Of a stretch of 64,000 nucleotides of DNA, positions 47,741 through 60,898 are shown one piece after another. A program made the position numbers and the translations under genes. The DNA is from Auanema rhodensis. Its lineage: Eukaryota > Nematoda > Chromadorea > Rhabditida > Rhabditidae. Position 1 is the first letter of the stretch; each line of letters opens with the position of its first letter. The stretch is taken from assembly GCA_964057225.1 (NCBI GenBank), contig OZ059900.1, forward strand, positions 15,081,638 to 15,145,637. The letters run 5' to 3'. Below the pieces are notes generated by a model that saw only the letters and a program-made list of their open reading frames with translations, had not been told where the DNA came from and ran no database searches.

Positions 47741-50704
47741 ATAAGGGGCGTGCCCTCAGAATATGCTAATTTCCTTAATTTTCTAACCCCTGTTTTTTTG
47801 TCGTGAAAGTGGAACTAGACGTTGTACGAACAATTTTGAGCTAGGTTTCATTGACATTGCATGAGTTTGAACACATGAAATCGTAAGTCAAAACCTTGTT
47901 TACAGCGAAATTTCCAAAAACTGGTTTTCCAGCATAATAAAATATTTCTCATGAGAAATACTGTGTTTTTGTAACTTTCTAGTGTTCAGCATGTAAAATG
48001 CTTCATTTAAGTATGTAACACGCTGAAATTCGTTGCATTTGACGACTCATATGAACAAAAATCGATTTAATCAATATTAGCCATAAGGGGCGTGCCCTCA
48101 GAATATGCTAATTTCCTTAATTTTCTAACCCCTGTTTTTTTGTCGTGAAAGTGGAACTAGACGTTGTACGAACAATTTTGAGCTAGGTTTCATTGACATT
48201 GCATGAGTCTGAACACATGAAATCGTAAGTCAAAACCTTGTTTACAGCGAAATTTCCAAAAACTGGTTTTCCAACATAATAAAATATTTCTCATGGGAAA
48301 TACTGTGTTTTTGTTTTTTTCTAGTGTTCAGCATGTAAAATGCTTCATTTTAGTATGTAACACGCTGAAATTCGTTGCATTTGACGACTCATATGAACAA
48401 AAATCGATTTAATCAATATTAGCCATAAGGGGCGTGCCCTCAGAATATGCTAATTTCCTTAATTTTCTAACCCCTGTTTTTTTGTCGTGAAAGTGGAACT
48501 AGACGTTGTACGAACCATTTTGAGCTAGGTTTCATTGACATTGCATGAGTTTGAACACGTGAAATCGTAAGTCAAAACCTTGTTTACAGCGAAATTTCCA
48601 AAAACTGGTTTTCCAGCATAATAAAATATTTCTCATGGGAAATACTGTGTTTTTGTATTTTTTTAGTGTTCAGCATGTAAAATGCTTCATTTTAGTATGT
48701 AACACGCTGAAATTCGTTGCATTTGACGACTCATATGAACAAAAATCGATTTAATCAATATTAGCCATAAGGGGCGTGCCCTCAGAATATGCTAATTTCC
48801 TTAATTTTCTAACCCCTGTTTTTTTGTCGTGAAAGTGGAACTAGACGTTGTACGAACAATTTTGAGCTAGGTTTCATTGACATTGCATGAGTTTGAACAC
48901 ATGAAATCGTAAGTCAAAACCTTGTTTACAGCGAAATTTCCAAAAACTGGTTTTCCAGCATAATAAAATATTTTTCATGGGAAATACTGTGTTTTTGTAT
49001 TTTTCTAGTGTTCAGCATGTAAAATGCTTCATTTTAGTATGTAACACGCTGAAATTCGTTGCATTTGACGACTCATATGAACAAAAATCGATTTAATCAA
49101 TATTAGCCATAAGGGGCGTGCCCTCAGAATATGCTAATTTCCTTAATTTTCTAACCCCTGTTTTTTTGTCGTGAAAGTGGAACTAGACGTTGTACGAACA
49201 ATTTTGAGCTAGGTTTCATTGACATTGCATGAGTTTGAACACATGAAATCGTAAGTCAAAACCTTGTTTACAGCGAAATTTCCAAAAACTGGTTTTCCAG
49301 CATAATAAAATATTTCTCATGAGAAATACTGTGTTTTTGTATTTTTCTAGTGTTCAGCATGTAAAATGCTTCATTTAAGTATGTAACACGCTGAAATTCG
49401 TTGCATTTGACGACTCATATGAACAAAAATCGATTTAATCAATATTAGCCATAAGGGGCGTGCCCTCAGAATATGCTAATTTCCTTAATTTTCTAACCCC
49501 TGTTTTTTTGTCGTGAAAGTGGAACTAGACGTTGTACGAACAATTTTGAGCTAGGTTTCATTGACATTGCATGAGTTTGAACACATGAAATCGTAAGTCA
49601 AAACCTTGTTTACAGCGAAATTTCCAAAAACTGGTTTTCCAGCATAATAAAATATTTTTCATGGGAAATACTGTGTTTTTGTATTTTTCTAGTGTTCAGC
49701 ATGTAAAATGCTTCTTTTTAGTATGTAACACGCTGAAATTCGTTGCATTTGACGACTCATATGAACAAAAATCGATTTAATCAATATTAGCCATAAGGGG
49801 CGTGCCCTCAGAATATGCTAATTTCCTTAATTTTCTAACCCCTGTTTTTTTGTCGTGAAAGTGGAACTAGACGTTGTACGAACAATTTTGAGCTAGGTTT
49901 CATTGACATTGCATGAGTTTGAACACATGAAATCGTAAGTTAAAACCTTGTTTACAGCGAAATTTCCAAAAACTGGTTTTCCAGCATAATAAAATATTTC
50001 TCATGAGAAATACTGTGTTTTTGTATTTTTCTAGTGTTCAGCATGTAAAATGCTTCATTTTAGTATGTAACACGCTGAAATTCGTTGCATTTGACGACTC
50101 ATATGAACAAAAATCGATTTAATCAATATTAGCCATAAGGGGCGTGCCCTCAGAATATGCTAATTTCCTTAATTTTCTAACCCCTGTTTTTTGTCGTGAA
50201 AGTGGAACTAGACGTTGTAGGAATAATTTTGAGCTAGGTTTCATTGACATTGCATGAGTTTGAACACATGAAATCGTAAGTCAAAACCTTGTTTACAGCT
50301 AAATTTCCAAAAACTGGTTTTCCAGCATAATAAAATATTTCTCATGGGAAATACTGTGTTTTTGTATTTTTCTAGTGTTCAGCATGTAAAATGCTTCATT
50401 TTAGTATGTAACACGCTGAAATTCGTTGCATTTGACGACTCATATGAACAAAAATCGATTTAATCAATATTAGCCATAAGGGGCGTGCCCTCAGAATATG
50501 CTAATTTCCTTAATTTTCTAACCCCTGTTTTTTGTCGTGAAAGTGGAACTAGACGTTGTACGAACAATTTTGAGCTAGGTTTCATTGACATTGCATGAGT
50601 TTGAACACATGAAATCGTAAGTCAAAACCTTGTTTACAGCGAAATTTCCAAAAACTGGTTTTCCAGCATAATAAAATATTTCTCATGGGAAATACTGTGT
50701 TTTT

Positions 50705-50846
50705 ATTAGCATATTCTGAGGGCACGCCCCTTATGACTAATATTGATTAAATCGATTTTTGTTCATATGAGTCGTCAAATGCAACGAATTTCAGCGTGTT
50801 ACATACTAAAATGAAGCTTTTTACATGCTGAACACTAGAAAAATAC
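50705..50846. other. 142-bp asymmetric centre of the giant inverted repeat
   Basis: The forward array ends in ATACTGTGTTTTT at 50704 and the next base starts ATTAGCATATTC, the reverse complement of the satellite's GAATATGCTAAT. The join is blunt, with no shared or extra base. The inverse of ATACTGTGTTTTT appears at 50847-50859, so these 142 bp form the loop between the arms. Confidence 0.9.
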
Positions 50847-53800
50847 AAAAACACAGTATTTCCCATGAGAAATATTTTATTATGCTGGAAAACCAGTTTT
50901 TGGAAATTTCGCTGTAAACAAGGTTTTGACTTACGATTTCATGTGTTCAAACTCATGCAATGTCAATGAAACCTAGCTCAAAATTGTTCGTACAACGTCT
51001 AGTTCCACTTTCACGACAAAAAAACAGGGGTTAGAAAATTAAGGAAATTAGCATATTCTGAGGGCACGCCCCTTATGGCTAATATTGATTAAATCGATTT
51101 TTGTTCATATGAGTCGTCAAATGCAACGAATTTCAGCGTGTTACATACTAAAATGAAGCATTCTACATGCTGAACACTAGAAAAATACAAAAACACAGTA
51201 TTTCCCATGAGAAATATTTTATTATGCTGGAAAACCAGTTTTTGGAAATTTCGCTCTAAACAAAGTTTTGACTTACGATTTCATGTGTTCAAACTCATGC
51301 AATGTCAATAAAACCTAGCTCAAAATTGTCTGTACAACGTCTAGTTCCACTTTCACGACAAAAAACAGGGGTTAGAAAATTAAGGAAATTAGCATATTCT
51401 GAGGGCACGCCCCTTATGGCTAATATTGATTAAATCGATTTTTGTTCATATGAGTCGTCAAATGCAACGAATTTCAGCGTGTTACATACTAAAATGAAGC
51501 ATTTTACATGCTGAACACTAGAAAAATACAAAAACACAGTATTTCCCATGAGAAATATTTTATTATGCTGGAAAACCAGTTTTTGGAAATTTCGCTCTAA
51601 ACAAGGTTTTGACTTACGATTTCATGTGTTCAAACTCATGCAATGTCAATAAAACCTAGCTCAAAATTGTTTGTACAACGTCTAGTTCCACTTTCACGAC
51701 AAAAAACACGGATTAAAAAATTAAGGAAATTAGCATATTCTGAGGGCACGCCCCTTATAGCTAATATTGATTAAATCGATTTTTGCTCATATGAGTCGTC
51801 AAATGCAACGAATTTCAGCGTGTTACATACTAAAATGAAGCATTTTACATGCTGAACACTAGAAAAATACAAAAACACAGTATTTCCCATGAGAAATATT
51901 TTATTATGCTGGAAAACCAGTTTTTGGAAATTTCGCTGTAAACAAGGTTTTGACTTACGATTTCATGTGTTCAAACTCATGCAATGTCAATGAAACCTAG
52001 CTCAAAATTGTTCGTACAACGTCTAGTTCCACTTTCACGACAAAAAAACAGGGGTTAGAAAATTAAGGAAATTAGCATATTCTGAGGGCACGCCCCTTAT
52101 GGCTAATATTGATTAAATCGATTTTTGTTCATATGAGTCGTCAAATGCAACGAATTTCAGCGTGTTACATACTAAAATGAAGCATTTTACATGCTGAACA
52201 CTAGAAAAATACAAAAACACAGTATTTCCCATGAGAAATATTTTATTATGCTGGAAAACCAGTTTTTGGAAATTTCGCTGTAAACAAGGTTTTGACTTAC
52301 GATTTCATGTGTTCAAACTCATGCAATGTCAATGAAACCTAGCTCAAAATTGTTCGTACAACGTCTAGTTCCACTTTCACGACAAAAAAACAGGGGTTAA
52401 AAAATTAAGGAAATTAGCATATTCTGAGGGCACGCCCCTTATGGCTAATATTGATTAAATCGATTTTTGTTCATATGAGTCGTCAAATGCAACGAATTTC
52501 AGCGTGTTACATACACTAAAATGAACCATTTTACATGCTGAACACTAGAAAAATACAAAAACACAGTATTTCCCATGAGAAATATTTTATTATGCTGGAA
52601 AACCAGTTTTTGGAAATTTCGCTGTAAACAAGGTTTTGACTTACGATTTCATGTGTTCAAACTCATGCAATGTCAATGAAACCTAGCTCAAAATTGTTCG
52701 TACAACGTCTAGTTCCACTTTCACGACAAAAAACAGGGGTTAGAAAATTAAGGAAATTAGCATATTCTGAGGGCACGCCCCTTATGGCTAATATTGATTA
52801 AATCGATTTTTGTTCATATGAGTCGTCAAATGCAACGAATTTCAGCGTGTTACATACTAAAATGAAGCATTTCACATGCTGAACACTAGAAAAATACAAA
52901 AACACAGTATTTCCCATGAGAAATATTTTATTATGCTGGAAAACCAGTTTTTGGAAATTTCGCTGTAAACAAGGTTTTGACTTACGATTTCATGTGTTCA
53001 AACTCATGCAATGTCAATGAAACCTAGCTCAAAATTGTTCGTACAACGTCTAGTTCCACTTTCACGACAAAAAAACAGGGGTTAGAAAATTAAGGAAATT
53101 AGCATATTCTGAGGGCACGCCCCTTATGGCTAATATTGATTAAATCGATTTTTGTTCATATGAGTCGTCAAATGCAACGAATTTCAGCGTGTTACATACT
53201 AAAATGAAGCATTTTACATGCTGAACACTAGAAAAATACAAAAACACAGTATTTCCCATGAGAAATATTTTATTATGCTGGAAAACCAGTTTTTGGAAAT
53301 TTCGCTCTAAACAAGGTTTTGACTTACGATTTCATGTGTTCAAACTCATGCAATGTCAATAAAACCTAGCTCAAAATTGTTTGTACAACGTCTAGTTCCA
53401 CTTTCACGACAAAAAACAGGGGTTAGAAAATTAAGGAAACTAGCATATTCTGAGGGCACGCCCCTTATGGCTAATATTGATTAAATCGATTTTTGTTCAT
53501 ATGAGTCGTCAAATGCAACGAATTTCAGCGTGTTACATACTAAAATGAAGCATTTTACATGCTGAACACTAGAAAAATACAAAAACACAGTATTTCCCAT
53601 GAGAAATATTTTATTATGCTGGAAAACCAGTTTTTGGAAATTTCGCTGTAAACAAGGTTTTGGCTTACGATTTCATGTGTTCAAACTCATGCAATGTCAA
53701 TGAAACCTAGCTCAAAATTGTTCGTACAACGTCTAGTTCCACTTTCACGACAAAAAAACAGGGGTTAAAAAATTAAGGAAATTAGCATATTCTGAGGGCA

Positions 53801-56800
53801 CGCCCCTTATGGCTAATATTGATTAAATCGATTTTTGTTCATATGAGTTGTCAAATGCAACGAATTTCAGCGTGTTACATACACTAAAATGAACCATTTT
53901 ACATGCTGAACACTAGAAAAATACAAAAACACAGTATTTCCCATGAGAAATATTTTATTATACTGGAAAAGAAGTTTTTGGAAATTTCGCTGTAAACAAG
54001 GTTTTGACTTACGATTTCATGTGTTCAAACTCATGCAATGTCAATGAAACCTAGCTCAAAATTGTTCGTACAACGTCTAGTTCCACTTTCACGACAAAAA
54101 AACAGGGGTTAGAAAATTAAGGAAATTAGCATATTCTGAGGGCACGCCCCTTATGGCTAATATTGATTAAATCGATTTTTGTTCATATGAGTCGTCAAAT
54201 GCAACGAATTTCAGCGTGTTACATACTAAAATGAAGCATTTTACATGCTGAACACTAGAAAAATACAAAAACACAGTATTTCCCATGAGAAATATTTTAT
54301 TATGCTGGAAAACCAGTTTTTGGAAATTTCGCTGTAAGCAAGGTTTTGACTTACGATTTCATGTGTTCAAACTCATGCGATGTCAATGAAACCTAGCTCA
54401 AAATTGTTCGTACAACGTCTAGTTCCACTTTCACGACAAAAAAACAGGGGTTAGAAAATTAAGGAAATTAGCATATTCTGAGGGCACGCCCCTTATGGCT
54501 AATATTGATTAAATCGATTTTTGTTCATATGAGTCGTCAAATGCAACGAATTTCAGCGTGTTACATACTAAAATGAAGCATTTTACATGCTGAACACTAG
54601 AAAAATACAAAAACACAGTATTTCCCATGAGAAATATTTTATTATGCTGGAAAACCAGTTTTTGGAAATTTCGCTGTAAACAAGGTTTTGACTTACGATT
54701 TCATGTGTTCAAACTCATGCAATGTCAATGAAACCTAGCTCAAAATTGTTCGTACAACGTCTAGTTCCACTTTCACGACAAAAAAACAGGGGTTAGAAAA
54801 TTAAGGGAATTAGCATATTCTGAGGGCACGCCCCTTATGGCTAATATTGATTAAATCGATTTTTGTTCATATGAGTCGTCAAATGCAACGAATTTCAGCG
54901 TGTTACATACTAAAATGAAGCATTTTACATGCTGAACACTAGAAAAATACAAAAACACAGTATTTCCCATGAGAAATATTTTATTATGCTGGAAAACCAG
55001 TTTTTGGAAATTTCGCTGTAAACAATGTTTTGACTTACGATTTCATGTGTTCAAACTCATGCAATGTCAATGAAACCTAGCTCAAAATTGTTCGTACAAC
55101 GTTTAGTTCCACTTTCACGACAAAAAAACAGGGGTTAGAAAATTAAGGAAATTAGCATATTCTGAGGGCACGCCCCTTATGGCTAATATTGATTAAATCG
55201 ATTTTTGTTCATATGAGTCGTCAAATGCAACGAATTTCAGCGTGTTACATACTAAAATGAAGCATTTTACATGCTGAACACTAGAAAAATACAAAAACAC
55301 AGTATTTCCCATGAGAAATATTTTATTATGCTGGAAAACCAGTTTTTGGAAATTTCGCTGTAAACAAGGTTTTGACTTACGATTTCATGTGTTCAAACTC
55401 ATGCAATGTCAATGAAACCTAGCTCAAAATTGTTCGTACAACGTTTAGTTCCACTTTCACGACAAAAAAACAGGGGTTAGAAAATTAAGGAAATTAGCAT
55501 ATTCTGAGGGCACGCCCCTTATGGCTAATATTGATTAAATCGATTTTTGTTCATATGAGTCGTCAAATGCAACGAATTTCAGCGTGTTACATACTAAAAT
55601 GAAGCATTTTACATGCTGAACACTAGAAAAATACAAAAACACAGTATTTCCCATGAGAAATATTTTATTATGCTGGAAAACCAGTTTTTGGAAATTTCGC
55701 TGTAAACAAGGTTTTGACTTACGATTTCATGTGTTCAAACTCATGCAATGTCAATGAAACCTAGCTCAAAATTGTTCGTACAACGTCTAGTTCCACTTTC
55801 ACGACAAAAAAACAGGGGTTAGAAAATTAAGGAAATTAGCATATTCTGAGGGCACGCCCCTTATGGCTAATATTGATTAAATCGATTTTTGTTCATATGA
55901 GTCGTCAAATGCAACGAATTTCAGCGTGTTACATACTAAAATGAATCATTTTACATGCTGAACACTAGAAAAATACAAAAACACAGTATTTCCCATGAGA
56001 AATATTTTATTATGCTGGAAAACCAGTTTTTGGAAATTTCGCTGTAAACAAGGTTTTGACTTACGATTTCATGTGTTCAAACTCATGCAATGTCAATGAA
56101 ACCTAGCTCAAAATTGTTCGTACAACGTCTAGTTCCACTTTCACGACAAAAAAACAGGGGTTAGAAAATTAAGGAAATTAGCATATTCTGAGGGCACGCC
56201 CCTTATGGCTAATATTGATTAAATCGATTTTTGTTCATATGAGTCGTCAAATGCAACGAATTTCAGCGTGTTACATACACTAAAATGAACCATTTTACAT
56301 GCTGAACACTAGAAAAATACAAAAACACAGTATTTCCCATGAGAAATATTTTATTATGCTGGAAAACCAGTTTTTGGAAATTTCGCTCTAAACAAGGTTT
56401 TGACTTACGATTTCATGTGTTCAAACTCATGCAATGTCAATAAAACCTAGCTCAAAATTGTTTGTACAACGTCTAGTTCCACTTTCACGACAAAAAACAG
56501 GGGTTAGAAAATTAAGGAAATTAGTATATTCTGAGGGCACGCCCCTTATAGCTAATATTGATTAAATCGATTTTTGTTCATATGAGTCGTCAAATGCAAC
56601 GAATTTCAGCGTGTTACATACTAAAATGAAGCATTTTACATGCTGAACACTAGAAAAATACAAAAACACAGTATTTCCCATGAGAAATATTTTATTATGC
56701 TGGAAAACCAGTTTTTGGAAATTTCGCTGTAAACAAGGTTTTGACTTACGATTTCATGTGTTCAAACTCATGCAATGTCAATGAAACCTAGCTCAAAATT

Positions 56801-59060
56801 GTTCGTACAACGTCTAGTTCCACTTTCACGACAAAAAAACAGGGGTTAGAAAATTAAGGAAATTAGCATATTCTGAGGGCACGCCCCTTATGGCTAATAT
56901 TGATTAAATCGATTTTTGTTCATATGAGTCGTCAAATGCAACGAATTTCAGCGTGTTACATACTAAAATGAAGCATTTTACATGCTGAACACTAGAAAAA
57001 TACAAAAACACAGTATTTCCCATGAGAAATATTTTATTATGCTGGAAAACCAGTTTTTGGAAATTTCGCTGTAAACAAGGTTTTGACTTACGATTTCATG
57101 TGTTCAAACTCATGCAATGTCAATGAAACCTAGCTCAAAATTGTTCGTACAACGTCTAGTTCCACTTTCACGACAAAAAAAACAGGGGTTAGAAAATTAA
57201 GGAAATTAGCATATTCTGAGGGCACGCCCCTTATGGCTAATATTGATTAAATCGATTTTTGTTCATATGAGTCGTCAAATGCAACGAGTTTCAGCGTGTT
57301 ACATACACTAAAATGAACCATTTTACATGCTGAACACTAGAAAAATACAAAAACACAGTATTTCCCATGAGAAATATTTTATTATGCTGGAAAACCAGTT
57401 TTTGGAAATTTCGCTCTAAACAAGGTTTTGACTTACGATTTCATGTGTTCAAACTCATGCAATGTCAATAAAACCTAGCTCAAAATTGTTTGTACAACGT
57501 CTAGTTCCACTTTCACGACAAAAAACAGGGGTTAGAAAATTAAGGAAATTAGCATATTCTGAGGGCACGCCCCTTATAGCTAATATTGATTAAATCGATT
57601 TTTGTTCATATGAGTCGTCAAATGCAACGAATTTCAGCGTGTTACATACTAAAATGAAGCATTTTACATGCTGAACACTAGAAAAATACAAAAACACAGT
57701 ATTTCCCATGAGAAATATTTTATTATGCTGGAAAACCAGTTTTTGGAAATTTCGCTGTAAACAAGGTTTTGACTTACGATTTCATGTGTTCAAACTCATG
57801 CAATGTCAATGAAACCTAGCTCAAAATTGTTCGTACAACGTCTAGTTCCACTTTCACGACAAAAAAACAGGGGTTAGAAAATTAAGGAAATTAGCATATT
57901 CTGAGGGCACGCCCCTTATGGCTAATATTGATTAAATCGATTTTTGTTCATATGAGTCGTCAAATGCAACGAATTTCAGCGTGTTACATACTAAAATGAA
58001 GCATTTTACATGCTGAACACTAGAAAAATACAAAAACACAGTATTTCCCATGAGAAATATTTTATTATGCTGGAAAACCAGTTTTTGGAAATTTCGCTGT
58101 AAACAAGGTTTTGACTTACGATTTCATGTGTTCAAACTCATGCAATGTCAATGAAACCTAGCTCAAAATTGTTCGTACAACGTCTAGTTCCACTTTCACG
58201 ACAAAAAAACAGGGGTTAAAAAATTAAGGAAATTAGCATATTCTGAGGGCACGCCCCTTATGGCTAATATTGATTAAATCGATTTTTGTTCATATGAGTC
58301 GTCAAATGCAACGAATTTCAGCGTGTTACATACACTAAAATGAACCATTTTACATGCTGAACACTAGAAAAATACAAAAACACAGTATTTCCCATGAGAA
58401 ATATTTTATTATGCTGGAAAACCAGTTTTTGGAAATTTCGCTGTAAACAAGGTTTTGACTTACGATTTCATGTGTTAAAACTCATGCAATGTCAATGAAA
58501 CCTAGCTCAAAATTGTTCGTACAACGTCTAGTTCCACTTTCACGACAAAAAAACAGGGGTTAGAAAATTAAGGAAATTAGCATATTCTGAGGGCACGCCC
58601 CTTATGACTAATATTGATTAAATCGATTTTTGTTCATATGAGTCGTCAAATGCAACGAATTTCAGCGTGTTACATACACTAAAATGAACCATTTTACATG
58701 CTGAACACTAGAAAAATACAAAAACACAGTATTTCCCATGAGAAATATTTTATTATGCTGGAAAACCAGTTTTTGGAAATTTCGCTCTAAACAAGGTTTT
58801 GACTTACGATTTCATGTGTTCAAACTCATGCAATGTCAATAAAACCTAGCTCAAAATTGTTTGTACAACGTCTAGTTCCACTTTCACGACAAAAAACAGG
58901 GGTTAGAAAATTAAGGAAATTAGTATATTCTGAGGGCACGCCCCTTATAGCTAATATTGATTAAATCGATTTTTGTTCATATGAGTCGTCAAATGCAACG
59001 AATTTCAGCGTGTTACATACTAAAATGAAGCATTTTACATGCTGAACACTAGAAAAATAC

Positions 59061-59065
59061 AAAAA
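59061..59065 (-). terminator. Replacement Pol III terminator supplied by the satellite
   Basis: The gene at 59074-59145 lost its native trailer. The fused satellite gives ATACTGTG then TTTTT on the transcript strand, so a T5 stop lies 8 nt after the gene rather than 4. Function is inferred. Confidence 0.6.
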
Positions 59066-59078
59066 CACAGTATCTCCC
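59066..59078. other. Junction of inverted satellite and right tRNA array
   Basis: Satellite sequence runs to CACAGTAT (59073) and the tRNA unit resumes at CTCCCCGG (59074), with one T shared by both sources. The break sits exactly at the discriminator base of a tRNA gene and, on the satellite side, within 2 bp of the phase at which the forward array starts at 19569. Confidence 0.9.
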
Positions 59079-59145
59079 CGGCCGGGAATTGAACCCGGGT
59101 CTCGCATGTGACAGACGCGGATACTCACCACTATACTACCGAGGA
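59074..59145 (-). tRNA. tRNA-Asp (GUC), array copy 45, at the satellite junction
   Basis: Complete 72-nt gene, identical to copy 1 and counterpart of 14132-14203. Its 3' end abuts the satellite directly, so its trailer and terminator come from satellite DNA. All residues of the mature tRNA, including G73, are kept. Confidence 0.93.
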
Positions 59146-59511
59146 TTGAATTTGCACTTAGAAACTTTCATTAAGAGTGTGAGTTTGAATTATAGTAGAA
59201 AAATGAAACACTGTCTCTAACATATCTTGATTTATGGCCTACTTTACTCAAAGAGCTAATTGAAGTTTGGTGTTAAAATGAACAATTGATTAACGCTGAC
59301 GTTTCAATTTTTTTCATCGTAATTGAGATAGAACATTTAAATTAAATGGAAGTGTTTAAAAATTTAGAAAAAATCACAAGCTCAAATCACTTTTGAAAAA
59401 ACAGAAAGTTTAAAACAACCTTTTTTCTAATAATTATCTTTTTAATTCGACTTTTGGAAGAAAACAAAAATAGCATAACATTCAATAACGATGAATCAGA
59501 ACAAAAACATT

Positions 59512-59583
59512 CTCCCCGGCCGGGAATTGAACCCGGGTCTCGCATGTGACAGACGCGGATACTCACCACTATACTACCGAGGA
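59512..59583 (-). tRNA. tRNA-Asp (GUC), array copy 46
   Basis: Gene body identical to copy 1. Class A, CACTAAG; copy of 14570-14641. Confidence 0.96.
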
Positions 59584-59950
59584 TTGAATTTGCACTTAGA
59601 AACTTTCACTAAGAGTGTGAGTTTGAATTATAGTAGAAAAATGAAACACTGTCTCTAACATATCTTGATTTATGGCCTACTTTACTCAAAGAGCTAATTG
59701 AAGTTTGGTGTTAGAATGAACAATTGATTAACGCTGACGTTTCAATTTTTTTCATCGTAATTGAGATAGAACATTTAAATTAAATGGAAATGTTTAACGA
59801 CTTAGAAAAAAAACACAAGCTCAAATCACTTTTGAAAAAACAGAAAGTTTAAAACAACCTTTTTTCTAATAATTATCTTTTTTATCCGACTTTTGGAAGA
59901 AAACAAAAATAGCATAACATTCAATAACGATGAATCAGAACAAAAACATT

Positions 59951-60022
59951 CTCCCCGGCCGGGAATTGAACCCGGGTCTCGCATGTGACAGACGCGGATA
60001 CTCACCACTATACTACCGAGGA
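59951..60022 (-). tRNA. tRNA-Asp (GUC), array copy 47
   Basis: Gene body identical to copy 1. Class C with AACGACTTAG; copy of 15009-15080. Confidence 0.96.
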
Positions 60023-60388
60023 TTGAATTTGCACTTAGAAACTTTCATTAAGAGTGTGAGTTTGAATTATAGTAGAAAAATGAAACACTGTCTCTAACAT
60101 ATCTTGATTTATGGCCTACTTTACTCAAAGAGCTAATGGAAGTTTGGTGTTAGAATGAACAATTGATTAACGCTGACGTTTCAATTTTTTTCATCGTACT
60201 TGAGATAGAACATTTAAATTAAATGAAAATGTTTAAAAATTTAGAAAAAATCACAAGCTCAAATCACTTTTGAAAAAACAGAAAGTTTAAAACAACTTTT
60301 TTTCTAATAATTATCTTTTTTATCCGACTTTTGTAAAAAAACAAAAATAGCATAACATTCAATAACGATGAATCAGAACAAAAACATT

Positions 60389-60460
60389 CTCCCCGGCCGG
60401 GAATTGAACCCGGGTCTCGCATGTGACAGACGCGGATACTCACCACTATACTACCGAGGA
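60389..60460 (-). tRNA. tRNA-Asp (GUC), array copy 48
   Basis: Gene body identical to copy 1. Class B with AAATGAAAATG and CTTTAAG; copy of 15447-15518. Confidence 0.96.
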
Positions 60461-60826
60461 TTGAATTTGCACTTAGAAACTTTCTTTAAGAGTGTGAGTT
60501 TGAATTATAGTAGAAAAATGAAACACTGTCTCTAACATATCTTGATTTATGGCCTACTTTACTCAAAGAGCTAATTGAAGTTTGGTGTTAAAATGAACAA
60601 TTGATTAACGCTGACGTTTCAATTTTTTTCATCGTAATTGAGATAGAACATTTAAATTAAATGGAAATGTTTAAAAATTTAGAAAAAATCACAAGCTCAA
60701 ATCACTTTTGAAAAAACAGAAAGTTGAAAACAACCTTTTTTCTAATAATTATCTTTTTAATTCGACTTTTGGAAGAAAACAAAAATAGCATAACATTCAA
60801 TAACGATGAATCAGAACAAAAACATT

Positions 60827-60898
60827 CTCCCCGGCCGGGAATTGAACCCGGGTCTCGCATGTGACAGACGCGGATACTCACCACTATACTACCGAGGA
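60827..60898 (-). tRNA. tRNA-Asp (GUC), array copy 49
   Basis: Gene body identical to copy 1. Class A with GAAAGTTGAAAAC; copy of 15885-15956. Confidence 0.96.

Larger units (their letters stand above)
19569..50704 (+). repeat. Forward array of ~91 copies of a ~342-bp satellite
   Basis: The landmark ATACTGTG recurs from 19571 to 50692, which is 91 intervals averaging 342 bp. Copies differ by scattered single-base changes and by T-run length (six to eight T before GTCGTG). No gene is recognisable: reading frames are closed in nearly every copy, no tRNA-like A/B box pair is seen, and there is no similarity to the 438-bp unit. Each unit has small dyads, for example CTGGTTTTCCAG (19875-19886), AGCAT...ATGCT (19601-19615) and GGGCGTGCCC (19701-19710). 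Shared variants show nested higher-order repeats. Confidence 0.97.
50705..59073 (-). repeat. Inverted array of ~24 copies of the 342-bp satellite
   Basis: The reverse landmark CACAGTAT recurs from 50852 to 59066, 24 intervals averaging about 342 bp. The units carry the same families of variants as the forward array (CGCTCTAAAC, CAATAAAACC, ATACACTAAAATGAACC, TTTCACATGC) plus ones not seen there, such as TATAGCTAAT, ATTAGTATATTC and GAAGCTTTTTAC. It is not a mirror copy of the adjacent forward units. No gene is visible. Confidence 0.97.

Noticed and set aside
19569-50704. Hidden tRNA, 5S rRNA or spliced-leader gene in the satellite unit
   Set aside because: No B-box match, cloverleaf or 5S-like internal control region is apparent. 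T-runs could end Pol III transcripts, but no promoter supports one.
50600-50950. Inversion as a fold-back chimeric-read artefact
   Set aside because: A fold-back artefact would give mirror-identical arms. Private changes close to the centre are not mirrored. A contig mis-join remains possible.
19569-59073. 342-bp satellite as a dimer of 171-bp halves
   Set aside because: The length is suggestive, but comparing the two halves of a unit by eye shows no similarity.
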